Source of the DNA: Chlamydiales bacterium
Lineage (GTDB): Bacteria; Chlamydiota; Chlamydiia; Chlamydiales; SM23-39
DNA: 64,000 bases
Assembly (NCBI GenBank): GCA_028278035.1
Contig: JANQFC010000052.1
Span: 124,001-188,000, forward strand
Direction of reading: 5' to 3'
Part shown: positions 16,747 through 24,193 of the stretch, in pieces
How the letters are laid out: every line of letters starts with the position of its first letter
Position numbering within the stretch: the first letter of the stretch is position 1
Notes under the pieces: model-generated
What the model was told of the DNA's origin: nothing
Seen by the model: only the letters and a program-made list of their open reading frames with translations
Database searches by the model: none
Translations under genes and position numbers: made by a program

Positions 16747-18870
16747 ATGACAAATAATCAATTAAATAATAATCAACAAAAAGCTGTAAATCACATTGAA
16801 GGGCCCTTATTAGTATTGGCCGGAGCCGGCTCAGGAAAAACTAAAGTAGTTACTACTAAAATTGCTAAATTAATTCAAATGGGCGTACCTGCCCAGGATA
16901 TTTTAGCTATTACTTTTACCAATAAAGCTGCAAAAGAAATGTTAAATAGAATAAATAAAATGACAGCCTCTAGGGTCTTAGCTTGCACCTTTCACAGTTT
17001 AGGAGCAAAAATATTAAGGGAAGCAATTCATAATATCGGTTATTCCAACGATTTTACAATCTATGATGAAGATGACAGCTTAAAACTTATCAAAGAATGT
17101 TTGAAAACACTGAACATCAAAGAAGATAAAGGCTTATTAAAAAAAATAAAAAGTAAAATTTCTACAGCTAAAAATGATCTAATTGACTTAAATAATATTC
17201 ATTCTTATTCCAATTTTTCTAAAACAGATTTAGATATATTCAACCTATATCAAACAAAATTAAAATCCTTTAATGCTTTAGATTTTGATGATCTATTATA
17301 TTTACCTGTTCAATTATTCAATGAAAAAATTGATATTTTACAAAAATATCAAAAAAGATGGTCCTTTTTATTAATTGATGAATATCAAGATACAAATTAT
17401 GCACAATATACACTAGCAAAAATGTTATCTGCCCAACATCAAAACATATGTGTAGTAGGAGATCCTGATCAATCTATTTATTCCTGGAGAGGCGCTCAAT
17501 ATCAAAATATTTTAAATTTTGATAAAGATTTTAAGAATGCTCAAATAATTAATTTAGAAGAAAATTATAGAAGTACATCTAATATTTTAGATGCTGCAAA
17601 TACTTTAATAAAAAATAATACTAATAGATTAGAAAAAAATCTAAAAACTTCTTTGGGCAAAGGAGATAAAGTAAAAGTTTTTATAGCAGAAAATGATAAA
17701 TTGGAAGCTAATTTTGTAGCAGAACAAATTTTAAAACATAGATTTAAAGAAAAATTAGACTTCAACGACATAGCAATATTTTATCGAACTAATTCTCAAT
17801 CAAGAATATTTGAAGATATTTTATTATCTCATAAAATCCCTTATATTATTTATGGAGGTTTATCTTTTTATCAAAGAAAAGAGATCAAAGATATAATTGC
17901 TTTTTTAAGACTAATGATTTCAAATAGCGATTTTATTTCTTTTGCCAGAACTATAAATTTACCTAAAAGAGGTTTTGGTAAAGTTGCTTTAGCTAAAATA
18001 TTTTATACTTCTGAAAAAGAAAATATTGAAGTTTTAAAACTTTTATCTTTAGTTTTAGAAACTCCGAGTAGGTTTAATGATTTAAAATTATCTAAAAAAC
18101 AACTCGTCAACCTCCAAGAATATATATCTAATATTTATGAACTTAGAAAACTCAAGGATTCTTTGAATATTGATGAATTAATTTCTGAAGTTTTAACTTT
18201 AATGAAATATTCTGATTATTTAAAAGAAGATCCTGAAACAATAGAAGATAGAAAAGAAAATATTGATGAATTAATTACTAAAGCATGTGATTGGCAGGAA
18301 AATAATGATGGTCACTTGAAGGAATTTTTAGAAAGCATCACCCTTTTAACTAGTACTGATGTAAAAGAAGATACTTCTCAAATCAAACTCATGACCCTTC
18401 ACAACAGCAAAGGTTTGGAATTCGAATGTGTCTTTATGGTTGGTATGGAAGAAGATTTATTTCCACATGTAAATTCAAAAGATTCTTTTCAGGATTTAGA
18501 AGAAGAAAGAAGACTTTGCTATGTTGGCATGACAAGAGCCAAAAAAAATCTGTATATGACAACAGCTACTTATAGATATCTTTTTGGTAATATCAAAATC
18601 ACCATGAAATCTAGATTCTTAAAAGAACTACCTGATGAAAATACTGAATTTTTATCAAACGATATTGCTTACTCAGAAAACATTCCCATTATAGAAAATC
18701 CCAGCACTTCATTTTATGAAGGCTGCAGGGTTATACATAAAACATTTGGACTTGGAATGGTTCAAAAAATATATACAACTTCTTTAGGAGAAACTGTTGA
18801 TGTTTTATTTGAAGATTCCAGTAATATTAGGTCTTTAGTTGTTAAATATGCAAAATTGAATATTCTATAA
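16747..18870 (+). CDS. pcrA: UvrD/PcrA-type superfamily 1A DNA helicase
   Basis: 707 residues with the complete SF1A motif set: Q motif NNNQQKAV, Walker A GAGSGKT at 26-32, motif Ia TFTNKAAKEM, motif II LLIDEYQDTN near 210, motif III VGDPDQSIYSWRGA, motif IV LEENYRST, motif V MTLHNSKGLEF, motif VI CYVGMTRAKKNL. The C-terminal ~60 residues form a Tudor-like tail (VIHKTFGLGMVQKI) as in PcrA/UvrD, which contacts RNA polymerase. 3'-5' helicase in excision repair and in clearing recombination or transcription obstacles. Starts 4 bases after the PutA-like gene, so likely co-transcribed although the functions are unrelated. Confidence 0.95.
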   Translation: MTNNQLNNNQQKAVNHIEGPLLVLAGAGSGKTKVVTTKIAKLIQMGVPAQDILAITFTNKAAKEMLNRINKMTASRVLACTFHSLGAKILREAIHNIGYSNDFTIYDEDDSLKLIKECLKTLNIKEDKGLLKKIKSKISTAKNDLIDLNNIHSYSNFSKTDLDIFNLYQTKLKSFNALDFDDLLYLPVQLFNEKIDILQKYQKRWSFLLIDEYQDTNYAQYTLAKMLSAQHQNICVVGDPDQSIYSWRGAQYQNILNFDKDFKNAQIINLEENYRSTSNILDAANTLIKNNTNRLEKNLKTSLGKGDKVKVFIAENDKLEANFVAEQILKHRFKEKLDFNDIAIFYRTNSQSRIFEDILLSHKIPYIIYGGLSFYQRKEIKDIIAFLRLMISNSDFISFARTINLPKRGFGKVALAKIFYTSEKENIEVLKLLSLVLETPSRFNDLKLSKKQLVNLQEYISNIYELRKLKDSLNIDELISEVLTLMKYSDYLKEDPETIEDRKENIDELITKACDWQENNDGHLKEFLESITLLTSTDVKEDTSQIKLMTLHNSKGLEFECVFMVGMEEDLFPHVNSKDSFQDLEEERRLCYVGMTRAKKNLYMTTATYRYLFGNIKITMKSRFLKELPDENTEFLSNDIAYSENIPIIENPSTSFYEGCRVIHKTFGLGMVQKIYTTSLGETVDVLFEDSSNIRSLVVKYAKLNIL

Positions 18871-18926
18871 AGCTTTAACAGACAACCACTAAAAATAAAA
18901 TTAATTATAAAAATTAATTATAAATA

Positions 18927-18956
18927 TTGTGTTATTAAATAATAAAAAAGTAAAAT
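18927..18956 (+). promoter_or_regulatory. Putative promoter for the two outer-membrane-like genes
   Basis: TTGTGT (18927-18932), 18-base spacer, TAAAAT (18951-18956, five of six consensus bases), 29 bases before the ATG at 18985. Upstream in the same gap an AT-only unit of about 12 bases (AAAATTAATTAT) is repeated twice directly. Confidence 0.45.
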
Positions 18957-18984
18957 GTAATCATTTTTAAATTATGAGAGAATT

Positions 18985-19503
18985 ATGTTAAAAAAGAATA
19001 TTTTTATTGGCTTGGCTTTTTTAGGATTGAGCTGCAATCTTTTTGCAAAATCACATACACATGACTTGATTGCAGTCCCACAAGCATATTCTTCTAGTAG
19101 CTTAACATATTTGAAAGTGGGCACTATTTTTTATGATCCCTATTCAGTAGGTTTAGGTTATAGATATAAAATGAATTATAATGGAATTGATATATCAGCC
19201 ACTACAAGTCTTGAATATTTGAAAAATATAATGAAAGATGATTTTTTCACTTCAATGCCTTATAGTTTAAATGCTTCTTATCTTAGATATTTAAACTCAT
19301 TTTTATATTTAGGAATTGGAGGAAATTATACTCATTTTGGAAATTCCTTTTTTTTAAAAAAACATAATTTTCATCCTAATGCAGCTTTGGGCCTTCAATT
19401 TGGTAAAATATTTATAGAAAGTAATGCCCACTTTTTTAACATTCAAAATGGATTTCAAAATCAAAATCCTATTTTAAATTTAAATATTGGATTTGGATTT
19501 TAA
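18985..19503 (+). CDS. Small putative outer-membrane beta-barrel protein (first of a pair)
   Basis: 172 residues with a clear signal peptide (MLKKN, hydrophobic core, FAKSH with cleavage near 22). The mature part alternates hydrophobic and polar residues with many Gly, Tyr and Phe (FYDPYSVGLGYRYKMNYNG, YLGIGGNYTHFG, LNLNIGFGF) and ends in Phe, the typical last residue of outer-membrane barrels. At this size an 8-strand barrel is plausible. The next gene is a paralogue: both share a K-x-G-T-F/I-x-Y-x-P-x-x-V/S-G-x-G-Y-R-Y segment. Function unknown. It sits with its own promoter; the pair ends at a strong terminator inside the neighbouring convergent gene. Confidence 0.75.
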   Translation: MLKKNIFIGLAFLGLSCNLFAKSHTHDLIAVPQAYSSSSLTYLKVGTIFYDPYSVGLGYRYKMNYNGIDISATTSLEYLKNIMKDDFFTSMPYSLNASYLRYLNSFLYLGIGGNYTHFGNSFFLKKHNFHPNAALGLQFGKIFIESNAHFFNIQNGFQNQNPILNLNIGFGF

Positions 19504-19512
19504 GGAGGACAT

Positions 19513-20016
19513 ATGAAAAAAATATTATTTGGATTAATTTCCACAGTAATATCTTTAAACATGTTTGCAAATGAAGCAGAAAAAATTAACACCCTTGAGA
19601 ATGAAAAAAACATTAAAAATATTGATTTTACTGAAGAAATAGAAAAAAAAGCATCAAGTTTTAAATACGCTAAAATAGGAACTTTTTATTATAAACCAGC
19701 ATTTGTCGGTATAGGATACAGATATCATTCGATAGCAAACAATGGATTTGATGTATCTTTGAATGGTCATTTGGACCCAAAAGCTCTAACATTTCAAGCT
19801 AATTATTTACGTTTTTGGGGCTCAGATAAAACTGTTTACGGAGGTTTGGGAGCTACTGCTATAGTCAGCAATCTCTCTTCAGATACACCTATTCTTCCTA
19901 CCATAAACTTTATAATCGGAAAAGAATTAGGAAAAAAAAGCTTCCTACAGTTGAATACAGCAATGTTTATGTTTGTTTTTCCTGTATTTCAAGTAGAATA
20001 TGGCTTTAAATTTTAA
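19513..20016 (+). CDS. Small putative outer-membrane beta-barrel protein (second of a pair)
   Basis: 167 residues. Signal peptide MKKILFGLISTVISLNMFANE, cleavage near 20. A charged, helix-like stretch (residues 21-48, Glu/Lys/Asn-rich) follows before the barrel-like part, which starts YAKIGTFYYKPAFVGIGYRY, matching the preceding protein, and ends FQVEYGFKF with terminal Phe. The Shine-Dalgarno AAGGAGGAC is strong and lies 9 bases after the previous stop, so the two are one operon. Function unknown; probable surface protein. The stop overlaps the convergent GT9 stop by 4 bases. Confidence 0.75.
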   Translation: MKKILFGLISTVISLNMFANEAEKINTLENEKNIKNIDFTEEIEKKASSFKYAKIGTFYYKPAFVGIGYRYHSIANNGFDVSLNGHLDPKALTFQANYLRFWGSDKTVYGGLGATAIVSNLSSDTPILPTINFIIGKELGKKSFLQLNTAMFMFVFPVFQVEYGFKF

Positions 20017-20957
20017 TATTTAGATATTATTTTATTTGTGAGTTTTAATACTTTTTTAGAACTCACAAATTTTTGCCAATGTTTATCTCTCAATCTAAAT
20101 AATGAAATATTTGGAACAAATTTATTAGGATAAATAATCTCACCTTCTGCCCATCCAGGTCGCCACAATTTTGCAGATCTATGGTTTCTGAAAATTGAAA
20201 TTGTCGGAATATTCAAACAAGAAGCTAAATGCCCTAAACCCGAATCATTTCCGATTAAAAATCCCATTTCATAAATATATGAAGTCAGGTCATTTAAATT
20301 AGCAAAAGATTCTAAAACAAAATTCTTTTCTTTTAAATCCAACCAATTTGATTTTTCATTATCACTTACTATAAAAACTGGAGTATACCCCCTCTTTTTA
20401 AGGGCTTTTGCGAGTTTGATATATCCTCTTTTAGACCAATTCTTACTTTTTTTGGCACTAGTTGGATGCAAGGCTATGAAATTATGATACTTACGATGAT
20501 TAAGTTCATAAGGATTTTCTATTCCATTATTTTTTTCTATCTTACTTAATTTTAAAACCTTAGAACAGAATTGATGCATGTTATCAACCATAGAAAGTGC
20601 TGGATTGAATTTAGCATCCTTATAATAAGGCTGATGTCCAATTTTTCTAGAAGGGCAAGGGTTCAATACATAGGTCTTATAAGGACATTTTTCTTTCCCT
20701 TGCTTGATTAATTCCATAATAAAATCGGAAGAATCATCATATGAAATCAATAGCTTATCATAATTAGATAAAATAATTGGAATGGTTTGAATATCAGGAT
20801 AAGATTTAATTGGCAGATTTTTAAACCAACTTTGCATCTCAAATAGATTTTTATGAAATGTATCTATTTGATATCCATTCAGATATAAATTATGGGATAA
20901 AATAAGAGCAACTAAACCATCTCCTAAACCTGGACAAGAAAAAACAGCTGCTTTCAT
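20013..20957 (-). CDS. GT9-family (heptosyltransferase-like) glycosyltransferase
   Basis: 314 residues. The N-terminus SCPGLGDGLVALILSHNL fits the GT9 glycine loop (usually G-x-G-D/I-L), ALHPTSAKKSKNWSKRGYIK near 160-185 is the phosphate-contact segment, and MGFLIGNDSGLGHLASCLN with PTISIFRNHRSAKLWRPG is the classic GT9 donor-binding signature. GT9 enzymes transfer heptose (or related) residues to LPS or glycans from ADP- or GDP-linked donors, in the cytoplasm at the inner membrane. The start overlaps the stop of the next upstream paralogue by 4 bases, so the two are coupled. Confidence 0.85.
   Translation of the reverse strand: MKAAVFSCPGLGDGLVALILSHNLYLNGYQIDTFHKNLFEMQSWFKNLPIKSYPDIQTIPIILSNYDKLLISYDDSSDFIMELIKQGKEKCPYKTYVLNPCPSRKIGHQPYYKDAKFNPALSMVDNMHQFCSKVLKLSKIEKNNGIENPYELNHRKYHNFIALHPTSAKKSKNWSKRGYIKLAKALKKRGYTPVFIVSDNEKSNWLDLKEKNFVLESFANLNDLTSYIYEMGFLIGNDSGLGHLASCLNIPTISIFRNHRSAKLWRPGWAEGEIIYPNKFVPNISLFRLRDKHWQKFVSSKKVLKLTNKIISKY
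20034..20074 (+). terminator. Strong terminator nested in the 3' end of the convergent GT9 gene
   Basis: Perfect 11-bp stem: 20034-20044 with 20060-20070, 15-base loop, then T run (20070-20074). It acts on the plus strand and would end the outer-membrane pair transcript 18 bases after its stop. Yet it lies wholly inside the coding sequence of the opposite-strand gene 20013-20957. Confidence 0.75.
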
Positions 20958-21871
20958 ATACTTTCTTCAACTAATTGATTAAATTTACTAATTACTTTTT
21001 TAACAGATATTGTATTTTTCCAAAATTTTTCTCTTAATCTAAGGCCTTTTATATTTATCAAAGACCATCCTGTTATAGTTTTACCCTGTATGTAATCAGG
21101 CTTCCATAAAGTTTTTTTTCTCTTAGTTATAAAAATACTTAATGTAGGAATTTTTAAAGCAGATGCCAAATGCCCTACTCCAGAATCATTACCTATCATA
21201 TAACCTGATTCATAAATAAAAAATGTCAGTTCTTTTAAATTTGAAAAAATTGGAGAATTAATTTCTTCAAAATTACTTCTATCTTTTTCTTCAATTATAA
21301 ATACCGGATTAAAACCCATTTTTTTTAATTTTTCAGATAATTTAATAAATTTTTCTTTCGGCCAATTGCGATTTACATCTTTACTGGTAGGATGTATCAC
21401 TACTCTATTTTTATATTTTTTATGCTGTACATTTTTAGATAAATTAAAACCTGATTCATTTTTTATGTTTTTAATATTCAAGTTTTTATCACAAAAGTCT
21501 AAAAGATTCTGATTCATTGTTTTCAAAATATCAAATCTATAATTACCTATAAATGTCTTTGACTTGCATGTTGACGGATGAAGATCAAACGTTTTTTCAG
21601 GATAATATTGTTGAGCATGTTTTTTAACAGCCATATTAATGTCTAGATGATCCGAATTAATAATGATCACATCATAACATTTTAAAATATCAGCAATGTC
21701 TTCATGTTTTGGATAGTTTTGAACATTAAAAGTATACAAATCATTTAACTGACTCAGCAAATCATGATAAACGTCAACTAAATAACCATTATTTTGTAAA
21801 TTGTTGGCTATCAAAGAAAATAAGATACCATCTCCTAAGCCATGACTGCAAAAAATTACGGCTTTTTTCAT
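20954..21871 (-). CDS. GT9-family (heptosyltransferase-like) glycosyltransferase, paralogue
   Basis: 305 residues, clearly related to the downstream gene: MKKAVIFCSHGLGDGILFSL at the start, VIHPTSKDVNRNWPKEKFIK in the middle, SGYMIGNDSGVGHLASALK plus LSIFITKRKKTLWKPD near the C-terminus. First gene of a two-gene minus-strand unit, diverging from rpoN with about 70 bases between starts. The acceptor is unknown. Likely adds heptose or a similar sugar to lipid A core or a surface glycan, alongside the GT9 at 28,940. Confidence 0.85.
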   Translation of the reverse strand: MKKAVIFCSHGLGDGILFSLIANNLQNNGYLVDVYHDLLSQLNDLYTFNVQNYPKHEDIADILKCYDVIIINSDHLDINMAVKKHAQQYYPEKTFDLHPSTCKSKTFIGNYRFDILKTMNQNLLDFCDKNLNIKNIKNESGFNLSKNVQHKKYKNRVVIHPTSKDVNRNWPKEKFIKLSEKLKKMGFNPVFIIEEKDRSNFEEINSPIFSNLKELTFFIYESGYMIGNDSGVGHLASALKIPTLSIFITKRKKTLWKPDYIQGKTITGWSLINIKGLRLREKFWKNTISVKKVISKFNQLVEESI

Positions 21872-21941
21872 AAAAAAATTTCCAAAAGCTATTAGATAAA
21901 ATAATTATATGCTATTTGAAATAATAGGAGAAATAAAAATC

Positions 21942-23180
21942 ATGAAGCCCATTATTCAAAATATAAATCAACTACAACAAAGCCAATTTTTAGTCCATTT
22001 AATGCAGAATACATTTAAATTACTTCAAATGAATATTTTAGAACTAAAAGATTATGTTTTTTCAGAAGTTGAAAAAAATCCTCTTCTAGAAACTGAATAC
22101 AAATACTTCTCTTTTAATAGATACACTTCTTATCCTATCGACTATTTGGAGTCAAAAAAATCTTTATTTCATCATTTAATGACACAAGCAAGAGAATTTT
22201 TTAAGCAAAAAGATCTGAATATCGCTGAAAATATAATAGGCAATCTTGATGAAAATGGTTTTTTTACTATATCTATTAAAGAAATTTCAAAAAATTTAAA
22301 AATTGCAGAAAATAAAGTTAAAGATATTCTAAATATTATTCAGACATTTGATCCAATTGGAATTGCAGCTAAAAATTTACAAGAATCTTTATTGCTGCAA
22401 ATTGCAGATAAAAACAGCTTGTCTTATTTAGTTATCGATAAATATTTTGATAAGATTTTACAAAACAAAATACCTTGGATTGCTAAAAAATTAAATATTG
22501 AATCTAAAAAATTACAATTATTATTGGAAAAAACTTTAAAAAAATTAGATTTTTCTCCTGGTAGATCTTATTCTCAAGATTCTTATTTAACTAGCATCAC
22601 ACCTGATATTCTAATAAAAAAAGAAGGTAAAAATTGGATTGTTGAAATTAATGAAGAAGATATTCCAATCTTTAAAATTAATCAAAAATATAAAAAGATC
22701 AAAAATCTACCAAAAAAATATTTATTTTCCTTTAAACATCTTCAAAAAAATATTCTTTTAAGAAGAAAAACTCTTATTGATATTGCCTTTTACATAATAA
22801 AAAAACAAAGAGCTTTTCTTATGAATAAAGCTCCATTAAAACCAATGACTGTAAAAGAAGTAGCTGAAAAATTAAATGTTCATATTTCAACAATATCTAG
22901 AGCCATATCAAATAAGTATGTTAAATGTCCAAATGCAATTTTTGCTATGAAAGCTTTTTTTACCAATCCGCTTTTTAATAATGAAACTAAATCACAGGCC
23001 AATGCAATTGAAGTCTTGAAACAATTAATAGAAAATGAAGATAAGAAAAAACCTCTATCTGATGAAGCTCTATCTCGTTTAATGAAAAAAAATGGATTTA
23101 ATCTTCAAAGAAGAACCATCGCAAAATATAGAAAAAAACTATTAATCGGCACTTCTAATTTAAGAAAAAAGATTAATTAA
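21942..23180 (+). CDS. rpoN: RNA polymerase sigma-54 factor RpoN
   Basis: 412 residues from ATG 21942; I reject the ATG at 21909 because TAGGAG at 21925-21930 lies between them and region I should begin just after the start. Region I is Gln/Leu-rich (NINQLQQSQFLVHLMQ, KNPLLE) for activator contact. The helix-turn-helix VKEVAEKLNVHISTISRAIS is clear, and the RpoN box reads RRTIAKYRK near 390, contacting the -24 element. Slightly short owing to a reduced acidic region II. No enhancer-binding activator is in this window and I found no convincing -24/-12 promoter. The 3' end overlaps the convergent HExxH gene by 8 bases. Confidence 0.95.
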   Translation: MKPIIQNINQLQQSQFLVHLMQNTFKLLQMNILELKDYVFSEVEKNPLLETEYKYFSFNRYTSYPIDYLESKKSLFHHLMTQAREFFKQKDLNIAENIIGNLDENGFFTISIKEISKNLKIAENKVKDILNIIQTFDPIGIAAKNLQESLLLQIADKNSLSYLVIDKYFDKILQNKIPWIAKKLNIESKKLQLLLEKTLKKLDFSPGRSYSQDSYLTSITPDILIKKEGKNWIVEINEEDIPIFKINQKYKKIKNLPKKYLFSFKHLQKNILLRRKTLIDIAFYIIKKQRAFLMNKAPLKPMTVKEVAEKLNVHISTISRAISNKYVKCPNAIFAMKAFFTNPLFNNETKSQANAIEVLKQLIENEDKKKPLSDEALSRLMKKNGFNLQRRTIAKYRKKLLIGTSNLRKKIN

Positions 23181-24063
23181 AATAAGCTAAATTAATAAGT
23201 CTAAACCTCAAAGAACTATTTTTTTTATTTTGGATAAATTTTTTAATATGACGTGTATGCATTTTAGAAAAATCCTCAATCTCTTTATCTGTCAGTCTAA
23301 ATAACACAGCTCTTGCAAGTCTTTTATCTTTTAAAATATTTTTTAATTTCTTATAAGTTTTATTAAATTTCCATCTAATCTTAAATAATCTGATACATCC
23401 AAATAAAAATATCCCAAAAGTGCAAAAACCAAAAAACACTGAAATATTGGACAAAAAATTATTTGAAGATATTATTGCCAAAATTTGACATAACAAATAA
23501 AAAGAGAAAACAGAAAAAAACAGAAGAACTTCTTTGGTGTTTCGAACTATTGGTCCCATAATTTTTCTAAAAATAGAAGAGGCTGTCATATATGAAAAAA
23601 TTTCTTCAGTTTTTGGTTCATCAAATGCAATCCGTGCCGCATGAACAGCTTCATGAGCTAATATTTCATCTAAAGTATATATCCATAAATAGGTACTTTG
23701 TTTTAAGTTTTTTCTAAACTGTAAAATCGGTACTTGGGTTTCTTTATCTCCAACATAAATGACCCAGGTAGCAGCGGCTTGAAATAAGTTCAATTTATCA
23801 TTACTATAAAACAAGGCTAGATCAATTGGAGATATATCAAATAAATTCATAAGCTGTGCCCTAGTCCAGTTCCATCTAGGTTTTTTTACTTTGTCTGATA
23901 GATCAAATAAGGGCTTATTCTTTTGTGTATCAAAAAAAATTTTAGGGTCTTTAACTATTTTTTTCGTAATACTAATTCTTTCAATAAATTCTTTTTCTGT
24001 CTCATTGGGACCAGGAATGAATCCTTCTTTATTAAAAAATAAAAGTTTTTCATCCGAAATCAT
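23173..24063 (-). CDS. Membrane protein with HExxH zinc-protease-like motif
   Basis: 296 residues, family not recognised. LDEILAHEAVHAARIAFDEP carries HEAVH at 137-141, with Glu at 153-154 downstream as possible third ligand, a gluzincin-like arrangement. Two hydrophobic helices follow (about 176-200 EVLLFFSVFSFYLL and 204-226), then a basic C-terminal tail of ~65 residues rich in Lys/Arg. The Lys-rich N-terminal half would face the same side as the tail. The active-site motif is on a soluble N-terminal domain, so this is more like a tethered peptidase than an intramembrane one. No neighbouring substrate is obvious. Single gene, divergent from topA. Confidence 0.7.
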   Translation of the reverse strand: MISDEKLLFFNKEGFIPGPNETEKEFIERISITKKIVKDPKIFFDTQKNKPLFDLSDKVKKPRWNWTRAQLMNLFDISPIDLALFYSNDKLNLFQAAATWVIYVGDKETQVPILQFRKNLKQSTYLWIYTLDEILAHEAVHAARIAFDEPKTEEIFSYMTASSIFRKIMGPIVRNTKEVLLFFSVFSFYLLCQILAIISSNNFLSNISVFFGFCTFGIFLFGCIRLFKIRWKFNKTYKKLKNILKDKRLARAVLFRLTDKEIEDFSKMHTRHIKKFIQNKKNSSLRFRLINLAYFN

Positions 24064-24193
24064 ATTTTTATTTTACATTTTGTTTACTAATACTTTAACA
24101 TAATGGGGTTTTATTCTAAATTTTATAAATATTTATCATATTGACGTAAAAATAAAAAAGTCGTTAGATCGATAAAAGACATAAGGAATAATA

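Noticed and set aside
18890-18925. Direct AT repeats as a possible origin or iteron
   Set aside because: Only two copies of a 12-base AT-only unit; expected in this base composition and no replication genes nearby.
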